From Terriglobia bacterium (GTDB lineage Bacteria; Acidobacteriota; Terriglobia; Terriglobales; Acidobacteriaceae), in contig JAIQFP010000003.1 in the NCBI GenBank assembly GCA_020073165.1, positions 124,001 to 188,000 of the forward strand: a stretch of 64,000 nt of DNA, written 5' to 3'. Under the pieces are notes generated by a model. That model ran no database searches. It saw nothing but the letters and a program-made list of their open reading frames with translations, and was not told the origin of the DNA. A program made the position numbers and the translations under genes. Shown here piece after piece: positions 24,918 to 33,366 of this stretch. The stretch's first letter is position 1. Each line of letters opens with the position of its first letter.

Positions 24918-25964
24918 ATGCGTCGAGCCTTTCGCGGGTTCGCCATCGCCTCGGCGGTGTTGATGACACTGGTGGCAGTCGCGACTTACTCCCATCAAGG
25001 ACAGTTCGGTCCAGACGCTTGGCTGTTGTGGCTTTATCCCCCACTGTGTTATCTCGTGCTCGCGATCGGATCGGGGTCGGCCAGACACGTCAGCGAGTGG
25101 GCGCGGCCTTGGTGGCTCAGCTTGTTGTTTGTAGCTTCACTCTCGCCGGCTGGCGCGCTTGCTCTGGGTAGCAACCCACCTTACAGCCGGTTCCTGCTTG
25201 TGGGTGTGATTCTCTATCTGGTGTTGACCGCATTCTTTCTACGGCGACTCCGCCCGGGAGGGATGGTATCCCCTGCGGGTACGTCCCGAATCCTCCTGCC
25301 GCTACTATTTTGCGTTGGCGCCGGCCTGGTTGTTTCCAGCCTGTTCCTCGCGATCACCTTCCACGACTCGGGGATCATCGCCGGCGGTTGGAGCGTTCTC
25401 CTGCGGCGGGCGCGGTGGGTCACAGACTACGCGAGCGTGGGGCGGAGCGCCTTTCTCGGCCCGACGGTCCCGTGGCTGCAGCCGATTTTCGCTCCCGTGG
25501 GATACGCCTTCTATCTACTTAGCCTGGCGGGTTCGGTGGCGCTGCTTGGAGTAATGGTAAAGTCCAAGTTCTCATTCGAACACATGCATTCGCAGCCGTT
25601 GTTCGCGGGCCTGGCAGCGCTCATCACGTTGACGAGTCTTTGGCTTTACAACGATATTTTCTGGGGATGGCGTTTTGACCTGAGCGAGGTCACTTGGGGC
25701 GCCGCCGCGGGGGCGCTTTGCTGGCTGGTTACGTTGTTGTTCGGAGCCGTCTTCGTGTGGCACGTCGCGCACGGTAGCCATGACCCCTGGCTCCTCGGCG
25801 CGCTGCTCATCTTTCAGTTGCCACTCGTGACCTTTAACCTCACGATGATGCCGGTGTACTTTACCGCTGACAGTGTCGCGCCCTTTCCCGGACTCGGATT
25901 GCTGATGGTCGGACTGCAGATTGAAACTTGGGTAGCCGTGGATGTGTTGGCTCGCACTGCTTAA
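24918..25964 (+). CDS. Polytopic membrane protein of unknown function
   Basis: This 348-residue protein has about nine to ten hydrophobic segments spread over its whole length (for example FAIASAVLMTLVAVA, WLLWLYPPLCYLVLAI, LLFCVGAGLVVSSLFLAI, PLVTFNLTMMPVYF). I recognise no family motif. Charged residues are few and lie in short loops. I chose the ATG at 24918 because GGAGG lies six bases before it; a GTG two codons upstream overlaps that site. It stands alone between the exported LolA-like protein and the protease homologue, on the same strand as both. Confidence 0.7.
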   Translation: MRRAFRGFAIASAVLMTLVAVATYSHQGQFGPDAWLLWLYPPLCYLVLAIGSGSARHVSEWARPWWLSLLFVASLSPAGALALGSNPPYSRFLLVGVILYLVLTAFFLRRLRPGGMVSPAGTSRILLPLLFCVGAGLVVSSLFLAITFHDSGIIAGGWSVLLRRARWVTDYASVGRSAFLGPTVPWLQPIFAPVGYAFYLLSLAGSVALLGVMVKSKFSFEHMHSQPLFAGLAALITLTSLWLYNDIFWGWRFDLSEVTWGAAAGALCWLVTLLFGAVFVWHVAHGSHDPWLLGALLIFQLPLVTFNLTMMPVYFTADSVAPFPGLGLLMVGLQIETWVAVDVLARTA

Positions 25965-26160
25965 CGACGGCTTGCAGCCCTTGGAGGATGCCTAACGGAC
26001 ACAGGTCCGCACCAACTAAGTCCTTTCCTGTGAATATATACAAGCCAGCCGTGTCCCTCCGGACGAGATTCGATCTGCAGGCCTGCCACCCGTACTAGCC
26101 TGGTTACCGAAGAGCCTTATTTTGCCGAAACAGAGCGCGAGCAAGCGGCATCAAACGGGA

Positions 26161-26166
26161 TATAAT
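26161..26166 (+). promoter_or_regulatory. Candidate -10 element (TATAAT) before the protease-homologue gene
   Basis: A perfect TATAAT lies 51 bp before the ATG at 26217. No good -35 is found 16-18 bp upstream, so this is only a candidate. Confidence 0.3.
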
Positions 26167-26216
26167 GATTGCAACTTCCTGAGGAAGTGAACTCCCTTCC
26201 GAGAAGACCATATCCG

Positions 26217-27434
26217 ATGTCAATGAAGATTAAGGCCGCAATTCTGGTTTGTTCTGCCGCCGTTTTGGTGTTTATGGTGGTGGGTGGATTGGACGGCGTT
26301 CGCGCCTCCAGCAACGAAGGTGCATACCGCCAACTCCAGGTTTACAGCGAGGTTCTGTCGCGGGTGCGCAGCGAGTACGTGGAAGAGCCCAACATCCCCG
26401 CGGTAACTGACGGCGCTCTGCACGGGCTGCTGGAGTCGCTCGATCCCAACTCCAGCTACCTGAGCCCGGCCGAGTATAAGGACTACAAGTCCCACAAGAC
26501 GGAAGCCAAAGGCGACATCGGAGCCGCCATCTCGAAGCGCTTCGGCTACGCCGCCGTAGTTTCGGTCGTCCCCGGCGGGCCGGCGGATAAAGCCGGCCTT
26601 CAGGCCACCGACATCCTGGAGGCCATCGAAGGCAAGAGCTCGCGTGAGCTGTCACTCGCTGAGATTCGCAACATGATTTCCGGCCAGCCCGGCTCCAACG
26701 TCACTGTCGAAGTGGTTCGCTCCCGTCGCGCCGAACCCCAGAAGATGGTGATCACCCGGGACATCGTCAGTATTCCTCCCGTGACCGACAAAGTCATGGA
26801 AGACGGCATTGGTTACATCCAGGCGGACGCCTTCACCAAGGGCAAGTCCCAGGAAATTGCCGGCAAGATCAAAGCTCTGCAGAAGGCAGGCGCCAAGAAG
26901 CTGATTCTTGACCTGCGCAATTGCGCCTTGGGCGAGGAATCCGAAGGCATCGCCACTGCGAACCTCTTCCTCAATCACGGAACCATCACCTACCTGCAGG
27001 GACAGAAGTACCCCCGCGAGGCCTTTAACGCTGATCCTGCCAAAGACATTACCAACTTGCCGGTAGCAGTGCTGGTGAATAAGGGAACAGCAGGCCCCGC
27101 CGAGGTTGTGGCGGCTGCCGTTCTGGAAAACGCTCGCGGTGACGTAGTGGGTGACAAGACTTTCGGTGACGGCTCCGTCCAGAAAACCATTGAGATGCCT
27201 GACGGTTCGGCCCTTATTCTGTCGGTTGCCAAGTACTACACGCCCAGCGGCAAAGCCATCCAGGACACAGCCATTACGCCGAATATTCTGGTGGCGGATG
27301 TGGACGATGACGGCGCACTCCCCGATGAGGATCAGGAGACCGCTCCTCCGGACGACACCAAGAAGCAGGTGGCTCCGCAGCAAGACGAGCAGCTGCAAAA
27401 AGCCATCCAGGTGCTTAGGAGCCACGCCAGCTAG
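26217..27434 (+). CDS. S41 C-terminal-processing protease homologue lacking the catalytic dyad
   Basis: This 405-residue exported protein follows the CtpA/Prc domain order: a signal/anchor helix (about 5-24), a helical cap, a PDZ domain (about 95-175, VVPGGPADKAGLQATDILEAI) and an S41 core (about 180-370, ending TFGDGSVQKTIEMPDGSALILSVAKYYTPSGKAI). In active enzymes the nucleophile is the middle Ser of SASAS, and the general-base Lys lies 25 residues later in TFGKG. Here these positions are Gly293 (GTAGPAEV) and Asp318 (TFGDG). The usual DLRxNxGG is also altered (DLRNCALGEE). It is therefore probably a pseudo-protease with a binding or scaffolding role. The ATG at 26217 was chosen over a TTG at 26169. 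A terminator follows. Confidence 0.85.
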   Translation: MSMKIKAAILVCSAAVLVFMVVGGLDGVRASSNEGAYRQLQVYSEVLSRVRSEYVEEPNIPAVTDGALHGLLESLDPNSSYLSPAEYKDYKSHKTEAKGDIGAAISKRFGYAAVVSVVPGGPADKAGLQATDILEAIEGKSSRELSLAEIRNMISGQPGSNVTVEVVRSRRAEPQKMVITRDIVSIPPVTDKVMEDGIGYIQADAFTKGKSQEIAGKIKALQKAGAKKLILDLRNCALGEESEGIATANLFLNHGTITYLQGQKYPREAFNADPAKDITNLPVAVLVNKGTAGPAEVVAAAVLENARGDVVGDKTFGDGSVQKTIEMPDGSALILSVAKYYTPSGKAIQDTAITPNILVADVDDDGALPDEDQETAPPDDTKKQVAPQQDEQLQKAIQVLRSHAS

Positions 27435-27460
27435 TCATCAGTCGTTGGTCATCAGCCTTC
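27433..27460. repeat. Four degenerate heptads (consensus RGYCDTY)
   Basis: Four 7-bp units in exact register fit RGYCDTY. The first unit begins within the TAG stop codon of the upstream gene. One of several intergenic 7-bp-period arrays in this window. Confidence 0.55.
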
Positions 27461-27461
27461 A

Positions 27462-27490
27462 TCGCGCGCCTCAAGCGCGCGATTTTGTTT
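27462..27490 (+). terminator. Rho-independent terminator after the protease-homologue gene
   Basis: An 8-bp perfect GC-rich stem (TCGCGCGC with GCGCGCGA) has a five-base loop (CTCAA) and is followed by TTTTGTTT. It lies 28 bp after the stop codon, in the correct orientation. Confidence 0.8.
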
Positions 27491-27558
27491 GCCGCAGCAC
27501 CGGCGCCGCCCGCCACTTAGACGCATTTCCAAGTTCTGCACCTGCAGCCTCGTTGCCG

Positions 27559-27586
27559 GACTCCTGACTCGTGACTACCGACCCTC
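27559..27586. repeat. Four degenerate heptads (consensus GACYMBY)
   Basis: Four consecutive 7-bp units each begin GAC and fit GACYMBY. The array lies 33 bp before the penicillin-binding protein start. Same length (28 bp) and period as the array at 27433-27460 but a different unit sequence. Confidence 0.5.
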
Positions 27587-27618
27587 CCCAGCCCCTGCTA
27601 TCCTGAACCCACACACCG

Positions 27619-29838
27619 ATGAAAACCCTCTACCAAGACCTTCCCCCGGTCGAAGTGGCCGGACGGAAGCTGGTGGGCCGCGTCCTGTTTGGCTTGCTGG
27701 TACTGGTCTCCGCGCTGGTCGGGGCCACCGCCGGGCTGCTGCTGGTCTACTCCACGGACCTCCCGCAGGTCGAGGAACTCGAACACTACCGCCCCAGCTC
27801 CATCACCGAGCTCTATGACGACCAGGGCCGCATCATCGGCACCTTCGCCCTGCAACGCCGCGTGGTCGCCTCCTATGACGACTATCCCCAGGTCCTGCGC
27901 GATGCCCTGATTTCCATCGAAGACAAGGATTTCTACCGCCACTGGGGCGTCAATGTATGGCGCATTGCCGGCGCCGCCTATCGCGACATCGAATCCGGCG
28001 GCAGAGTGCAAGGTGCTTCCACCCTCACCATGCAGCTCGCGCGTAACCTTTTCCTGTCCCCGGATCGGTCCTTCCATCGCAAAATCCAGGAAGCGTTGCT
28101 CGCCATCCAGATCGAACGCCGCTTCACCAAACCCCAGATTTTCACTCTGTATGCCAATCAGATTTACCTTGGACACGGAGTGTATGGCTTCGAATCCGCT
28201 TCTCAGTTCTACTTCAGCAAGCCCGCAAAGCAACTCACGCTGGATGAGGCTGCGCTGCTGGCCGGCCTGCCCAAGTCGCCTAGCTACTATTCCCCGATTA
28301 ATCATCCCGACCGCGCCCTGAAGCGCCGTAACCTGGTAATCAACTCCATGCTCGAAGACGGCAAGATCACGGCGTCGCAAGCCACCGAGGCGCGCAACCG
28401 CCCCATCCAGCTCAAAGTGCAGCGCGATCCCAATTCGCTCGCCCCATACTTCGTCGAGGAGATCCGCCGTTACCTGGAAAACAAGTACGGCAGCGACCAG
28501 GTGCACGAGGGCGGCTTGCGCGTCTACACCTCACTCGACATGGACCTGCAGCGCGCTGCCAACCAGGTCTTGCTCGATGGCCTGGCTGCGTACGAGCGCC
28601 GCCACGGCTGGCGTAACCATCTGGAAAATGTTCTTACCAGAGAGGTGACATTGGCGAACTACCAGCACCCCGACTGGGACGACGAACCCGAAGCCAACGG
28701 GTACATCCACGCCCTGGTTACGACGGTGGCAGCTGTTTCCGCCAACATCAAGTTCGGGCACTACACCGCGATTCTCACGCAGGCTGACGTGGCGTGGACT
28801 CGGCAGAAGCTGCAGAGCCTCCTCAAGCCCGGCGATCTCATTTACGTGAAGGTGCTCTCGCTTGCTCCCGTAAAGGTGAGCCTGGAGCAGGACTCAGGTA
28901 CGCAGGGAGCGTTGCTCGCTCTCGACAACGCCAGCGGCGAGATCAAGGCCATGGTCGGCGGGCGGGACTTCAACGAGTCCAAATTCAACCGCGCTACTCA
29001 GGCCCTGCGTCAGGTGGGATCATCGTTCAAGCCCTATGTCTACACCGCTGCCATCGACAACGGCGCGAAGCCCGACGATACTATCCTCGACGCGCCCACT
29101 AGCTTTCCGGCCGCCTCGGGCCCCCCCTACGTCCCGCACAACTACGACGAGAAATTTGAAGGCACTATCACGCTGCGGCGCGCCCTGGCCCAATCGCGGA
29201 ACATCCCCACCCTCAAGCTGGCTGACAGTCTCGGCATCAAGACGGTGATCGACTATGCCCATCGCTTTGGCATCACTTCCAATATGCCCCCGTACTTGCC
29301 CGTAGCCCTGGGCGCCGCTGAGGTCCCATTGTTCGAGCAGACCACCGCCTTCAGCGTCTTTCCCAACGACGGAGTCCGCATCACCCCGCGCTATATCACC
29401 AAGGTCACTGACTACGAAGGCCGGGTACTCGAGGAAGATTTCCCTGACGTTAAGGACGTGATCAGCGCGCGCACCGCACGGATCATGACCTCGATGTTGC
29501 AGGACGTCGTGAAGCACGGCACCGCCATCGCCGCAGCAAGCATGAAATATCCCCTGGCAGGGAAGACCGGCACGACCAACGACTTCACCGATGCTTGGTT
29601 TATCGGTTTCTCACCGTCAATGACGACCGGGGTGTGGATCGGCTACGACGAAAAGAAGACCCTGGGCAGTAAAGAAAGTGGCGCCCGCGCCGCGCTGCCC
29701 ATTTGGATGGACTTTATGAAGATTGCCCTGGCGGGCAAAGACCCGGGCGATTTTCAGCTACCGCCGGAGCTGCCGCCCACTGGGATGCAAAAGGTAGACA
29801 CGCCCGACACCGCCCCAGCGGCTGAAGAATCCCACTGA
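27619..29838 (+). CDS. Class A penicillin-binding protein (PBP1A-type)
   Basis: This 739-residue bifunctional murein synthase polymerises glycan strands and cross-links peptides in the periplasm. There is one N-terminal anchor helix (about 23-45). The GT51 glycosyltransferase domain (about 70-245) has EDKDFYRHWG with the catalytic Glu, GASTLTMQLARNLFL and RRFTKPQIFTLYANQIYLG. The transpeptidase domain (about 300-700) has SSFK as the SxxK nucleophile motif, SRN as SxN and GKTGT as KTG. The Pro-rich tail is short. The ATG at 27619 has no strong ribosome site, but no better start exists. Confidence 0.95.
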   Translation: MKTLYQDLPPVEVAGRKLVGRVLFGLLVLVSALVGATAGLLLVYSTDLPQVEELEHYRPSSITELYDDQGRIIGTFALQRRVVASYDDYPQVLRDALISIEDKDFYRHWGVNVWRIAGAAYRDIESGGRVQGASTLTMQLARNLFLSPDRSFHRKIQEALLAIQIERRFTKPQIFTLYANQIYLGHGVYGFESASQFYFSKPAKQLTLDEAALLAGLPKSPSYYSPINHPDRALKRRNLVINSMLEDGKITASQATEARNRPIQLKVQRDPNSLAPYFVEEIRRYLENKYGSDQVHEGGLRVYTSLDMDLQRAANQVLLDGLAAYERRHGWRNHLENVLTREVTLANYQHPDWDDEPEANGYIHALVTTVAAVSANIKFGHYTAILTQADVAWTRQKLQSLLKPGDLIYVKVLSLAPVKVSLEQDSGTQGALLALDNASGEIKAMVGGRDFNESKFNRATQALRQVGSSFKPYVYTAAIDNGAKPDDTILDAPTSFPAASGPPYVPHNYDEKFEGTITLRRALAQSRNIPTLKLADSLGIKTVIDYAHRFGITSNMPPYLPVALGAAEVPLFEQTTAFSVFPNDGVRITPRYITKVTDYEGRVLEEDFPDVKDVISARTARIMTSMLQDVVKHGTAIAAASMKYPLAGKTGTTNDFTDAWFIGFSPSMTTGVWIGYDEKKTLGSKESGARAALPIWMDFMKIALAGKDPGDFQLPPELPPTGMQKVDTPDTAPAAEESH

Positions 29839-29853
29839 AGGGTGGCACGGCTC

Positions 29854-29901
29854 ACGTAGGGACAGCCGCCTCGGCTGGCCAACCTAGCGCAGCGAGGTAA
29901 C
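29854..29901 (+). repeat. Interspersed intergenic repeat A, copy 2
   Basis: The copy starts ACGTAGGGAC, has the hairpin CAGCCGCCTCGGCTG and ends AGCGCAGCGAGGTAAC, paralleling 21552-21597. The two hairpin arms differ between copies but remain complementary within each copy, which implies selection for the stem. It sits between convergent genes, 15 bp after the PBP stop. Confidence 0.65.
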
Positions 29902-29904
29902 CGG

Positions 29905-31227
29905 CTACGGCTTCCCTTCGATCGCTGCGAAGCTCTCGTCCAGAATCCGGCAAGCCTCGTTCACATCGGCCTTGGAAATATTGAGCGGCGGTGACATGCG
30001 GATGACATTCCCATAGAACCCGCCCTTGCCGATCAGCAACCCGCGCTTGCGCGCCTCTTCCATGACGGCGTTCGTACCCTTAGGCGAAGGCTGCTTGGTC
30101 TGGCGGTCTTCGACCAGTTCCAGGGCCTGCATCAGGCCCATACCGCGCACATCGCCGATCAGCGGATGCTTTGCCTGCAACTCCTCCAGCTTCTGGCGGA
30201 AATATCCACCGACCACGGCAGCATTGGTCCGCAGATCGTCTTCTTCAATCACGTCAATCACGGCCTTCGCCGTCGCACAGGTTACCGGGTTGCCGCCAAA
30301 GGTGGAAATCGTCAGGCCCTGGAACGAATCGGCGATCTCGGGCTTGGCAATCGTCAGCCCGATGGGAACGCCGTTCCCCAGGCCCTTGGCAGAAGTAATG
30401 ATGTCCGGCTCGACCTCCCAATGCTCGATGCCGAACCACTTGTGCCCGGTCCGTCCCCAGCCGGTCTGCACTTCGTCGGAGATGAAGTCGCCGCCGTACT
30501 GCTTTACGATGCTGAACGCCATCTTGAAATATTCTTTCGGCGGGGTGATGAAGCCGCCGACGCCCTGGATCGGCTCCGCCAGGAACGCCGCGATGCGTCC
30601 CGAAGTCGAGAACTGAATCACGTTCTCGATGTCCTTCACGCAAGCGACTTCGCACTCGGGATATTTCAGCCCCAGCGGACAGCGGTAGCAGTAGGGATTC
30701 ATGGCGTGCACGATGCCCACTTCCACGGTTGCCCGCCGCCATGTGCTCATGCCGGTAAGCCCGCGCGCCAGCGAAGACCGCCCACTGTAGCCATGGCGCA
30801 ACGCCACTACGTCGAGATTGCCGGTATGCATGCGGGCAATCTGCACGGCGGTTTCGTCGGCCTCTGTCCCGCTGTTGGTGAAGTAGGACTTCTTCAGCGT
30901 GCCCGGTGTGATCTGCGCCAGCTTCTCGGCCAGCGTCACCATCGGCTCATTCGGGAAGCAAGTCGAGACATGCTGCATGCGGTCAATCTGGGCCTTGGTG
31001 CGGGAGGTGACGCGCGGATTGCAGTGGCCGACGCTGATGGTGACGATGCCGCCAAAGAAGTCGAGATACTTCTTCCCCTCCACGTCCCACACGTGCTGCA
31101 TGGAGGCGTGATCCATCGGCACTGGGTCGGAGAAGTAGGTGGTGACCGAAGGAAAGATGTACTCCTTCTGCTTGCGGTTGATGTCTTCGCGGGTCAGTTT
31201 CTCGGTTGGAATCGTAGGAGCGCTCAT
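29905..31227 (-). CDS. Class III aminotransferase, alanine-glyoxylate transaminase 2-like
   Basis: This 440-residue PLP enzyme of fold type I transfers an amino group between an omega- or alpha-amino donor and a keto acid. Visible features are the phosphate-binding NSGTEADETAVQ, the cofactor-stacking region RHGYSGRSS, the acidic DEVQTGWGRTG and the Schiff-base Lys in SAKGLGNGVPIG. The Cys-rich insert (PYCYRCPLGLKYPECEVAC) is typical of AGXT2-type and related enzymes. The ATG at 31227 (MSAPTIPTEKL) matches the family start; the open frame upstream runs through a repeat. Donor specificity cannot be fixed. It stands alone on the minus strand, downstream of recQ. Confidence 0.85.
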   Translation of the reverse strand: MSAPTIPTEKLTREDINRKQKEYIFPSVTTYFSDPVPMDHASMQHVWDVEGKKYLDFFGGIVTISVGHCNPRVTSRTKAQIDRMQHVSTCFPNEPMVTLAEKLAQITPGTLKKSYFTNSGTEADETAVQIARMHTGNLDVVALRHGYSGRSSLARGLTGMSTWRRATVEVGIVHAMNPYCYRCPLGLKYPECEVACVKDIENVIQFSTSGRIAAFLAEPIQGVGGFITPPKEYFKMAFSIVKQYGGDFISDEVQTGWGRTGHKWFGIEHWEVEPDIITSAKGLGNGVPIGLTIAKPEIADSFQGLTISTFGGNPVTCATAKAVIDVIEEDDLRTNAAVVGGYFRQKLEELQAKHPLIGDVRGMGLMQALELVEDRQTKQPSPKGTNAVMEEARKRGLLIGKGGFYGNVIRMSPPLNISKADVNEACRILDESFAAIEGKP

Positions 31228-31256
31228 TGGAACCTCGAACCATAAGCATAAACCCG

Positions 31257-31281
31257 CCGTAGCGCCGGCGTCCCGCCGGCC
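31257..31281 (-). repeat. Interspersed intergenic repeat B, copy 1
   Basis: On the minus strand this 25-bp element contains GGGACGCCGGCGCTAC. The same core is at 39277-39292 and, with one change, at 45248-45263. Self-complementary GCCGGC segments allow a hairpin. Confidence 0.6.
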
Positions 31282-31394
31282 ACTGCGAAGCAGGAGGAAC
31301 GACCCTTCTAAGCCCCGCGGGATGGTGCCCTCGGATTGACGCTGCCTCAGTTTGTGCACGCCACTCAGCTTGGTGGACCGGCGAGACGCCCGTG

Positions 31395-33263
31395 CTACGC
31401 CGTCTTCTCTTGCTGCTCGCGGCGGCGGCGCGCCACCACCAGGCGGATCTCCTCAAACGTGATCTCTGGCGGAAGGGCTTCCTTCAGCGGCTTGAGCCAT
31501 TCCGTTCCCAGGCGCTCACAGGCGGCTTCGATCATGGGCAGCCGGTCTTTGTCCACCCAACTGCTCTGGAACTCTACAGCGCCTTTTTCCACGAGATCAG
31601 CGACGGTGCTGATCACGGTCCCCAGTTGCCGCCCGCGAATGGCAGCGATCTCAGCAAAGCTATGCCCCTCGCCCAGCAGGCGCAGGGTCTCCTCGGCGGG
31701 CCTGGGCCCCTTCTGCGCCACAGCCGTGGCGCGCGCGCCCTTGCGGAATCGTTCCAGTGCTTCGAGGATCTCGCGGCCATAGGTCTCCGTCTTACGCTCG
31801 CCAAATCCGCTGATGCTGCGCAGTTCGGCGAGCGAAGTCGGCTGGCGCTGGCAGACTTCTTCGAGCGAGGTGTCATACATCACGATGAACGCCGACACGC
31901 CCTGCTCCCGCGCCTTGGTTCGCCGCCACTCCCGCAAGTACTCGCGCAAATCGAGGTCGACGCCTGCGGCCTCCGCCGGTGTGGGCCGTTTGACCAGTTC
32001 GATCGGGGCTGGCTTGGCGGGATGGATCTCCAGCGGCTTCGCCAGCCACAATGATTCGCACCCACAGACGTCGCAGGCTCCGCATGACGTCCACTTCGGA
32101 GTCTCCCCGAAGTGCGTGCAAATCTGGTGATGCCGGCAGCGGCTCGACTCCGCGAAAGCCCGCACCGCGTTATAGCGCTGCCAGGCCCGGTCCTTCTCCG
32201 CTGGATCGCTGATCTGCCCGATGAAGTACGCCAGCAAACCCGCGTCACGGGGCTGCCAAAGCAGAATGCAATCCGCTGGTTGACCGTCGCGGCCGGCCCG
32301 GCCCGCTTCCTGGTAGAACTGCTCGATCGATTTCGGCAGCGAGAGGTGGATCACGGCCCTCACGTCGGCCTTATTGATCCCTAACCCGAACGCAATCGTG
32401 CCGACGAGCACCCGCACCTCGTCCGACATCCAGCGCTCCTGGTTGCGCTTGCGGGCGTCGGGCTCCATTTTTCCGTGATAGGCGACGGTGGCGATGCCGT
32501 TCTCCTCGAGAAAATCCACCGTCTCCTCGACCCGCGCAATGGTGGGCGCGTATACGATGACATTGCTCTTGGCGTGGAAGCGCAACACCCGCAGCAGCAG
32601 GTTCAACTGCGTGTGTTGTGAATCGCATTCCTGGACCATGTAGCGCAGGTTTGGACGATGAAAGCTGGCGATGTACTTGTGCGGGTTGCGAAGCTGGAGC
32701 TGTTTGAGAATGTCATGCCGGACCAGCCGCGTGGCGCTGGCGGTAAAAGCCGCAATCGGCCGATCCGGAAAATCGACTCGCAGGGTGTTCAACTGGCGGT
32801 ACTCCGGGCGAAATTCGTGTCCCCACTCGGAGATGCAATGTGCCTCGTCGATGGCGAAGAACGCGACGGGAACCGATTTCAGCCAGCCGACCGTGTCCGC
32901 GCGCGCCAGCCGCTCCGGCGAAAGGTACAGCAACCGGTACTCGCCCTGACGCGACTTGTGGATCACCCGTTGCTGCTCGTCATGGGCCAGAAAGCTGTTC
33001 AGCACAGCGGCCGGAATTCCCATCTGTGCCAGTTGCGCCGCCTGGTCCTGCATCAAGGCAATCAGGGGTGAGATCACGATCGCGGTCTTTTCCGACACCA
33101 GCGCCGGCAGTTGGTAGCACAGCGACTTGCCACCCCCGGTCGGCATGATCACGCAGGCGTCGTGGCCTGCCAGCAGGCTGCGCACAATGCGCTCCTGCAT
33201 GGGGCGGAAGGAACTGTATCCCCAGTAGCGCTGCAGCGCGCCCAGAAGGTCGTTTTCAGACAT
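31395..33263 (-). CDS. recQ: ATP-dependent DNA helicase RecQ
   Basis: This 622-residue SF2 3'-5' helicase acts in recombination and replication repair. Motif I is PTGGGKSLCYQ, motif II DEAHCISEWGH, motif III TASAT and motif VI QEAGRAGRDG. The zinc-binding region follows (CRHHQIC, CGACDVCGC), then an HRDC domain (about 425-500, AFIVMYDTSLEEVC). The tail (about 510-622) resembles the winged helix-turn-helix used by RecQ-type proteins of this kind. I chose the ATG at 33263, which gives the normal N-terminus (LLGALQRYWGYSSFRPMQ). All motifs are intact. Confidence 0.95.
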   Translation of the reverse strand: MSENDLLGALQRYWGYSSFRPMQERIVRSLLAGHDACVIMPTGGGKSLCYQLPALVSEKTAIVISPLIALMQDQAAQLAQMGIPAAVLNSFLAHDEQQRVIHKSRQGEYRLLYLSPERLARADTVGWLKSVPVAFFAIDEAHCISEWGHEFRPEYRQLNTLRVDFPDRPIAAFTASATRLVRHDILKQLQLRNPHKYIASFHRPNLRYMVQECDSQHTQLNLLLRVLRFHAKSNVIVYAPTIARVEETVDFLEENGIATVAYHGKMEPDARKRNQERWMSDEVRVLVGTIAFGLGINKADVRAVIHLSLPKSIEQFYQEAGRAGRDGQPADCILLWQPRDAGLLAYFIGQISDPAEKDRAWQRYNAVRAFAESSRCRHHQICTHFGETPKWTSCGACDVCGCESLWLAKPLEIHPAKPAPIELVKRPTPAEAAGVDLDLREYLREWRRTKAREQGVSAFIVMYDTSLEEVCQRQPTSLAELRSISGFGERKTETYGREILEALERFRKGARATAVAQKGPRPAEETLRLLGEGHSFAEIAAIRGRQLGTVISTVADLVEKGAVEFQSSWVDKDRLPMIEAACERLGTEWLKPLKEALPPEITFEEIRLVVARRRREQQEKTA

Positions 33264-33348
33264 CGTCTTGCCAGTATAGGTTTCTGATGTGGAACTGCTG
33301 TGTGACGGATGCACACTGTGTGCTTCACTCATACCAAAACGGGAAGAC

Positions 33349-33354
33349 TATAAT
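33349..33354 (+). promoter_or_regulatory. Perfect -10 element just before the PASTA-protein gene
   Basis: TATAAT ends 12 bp before the ATG at 33367, so transcription would start about six bases before the start codon. No Shine-Dalgarno-like sequence is present, which suggests a leaderless or near-leaderless message. No strong -35 is seen. Confidence 0.45.
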
Positions 33355-33366
33355 CAATCGCGCACC

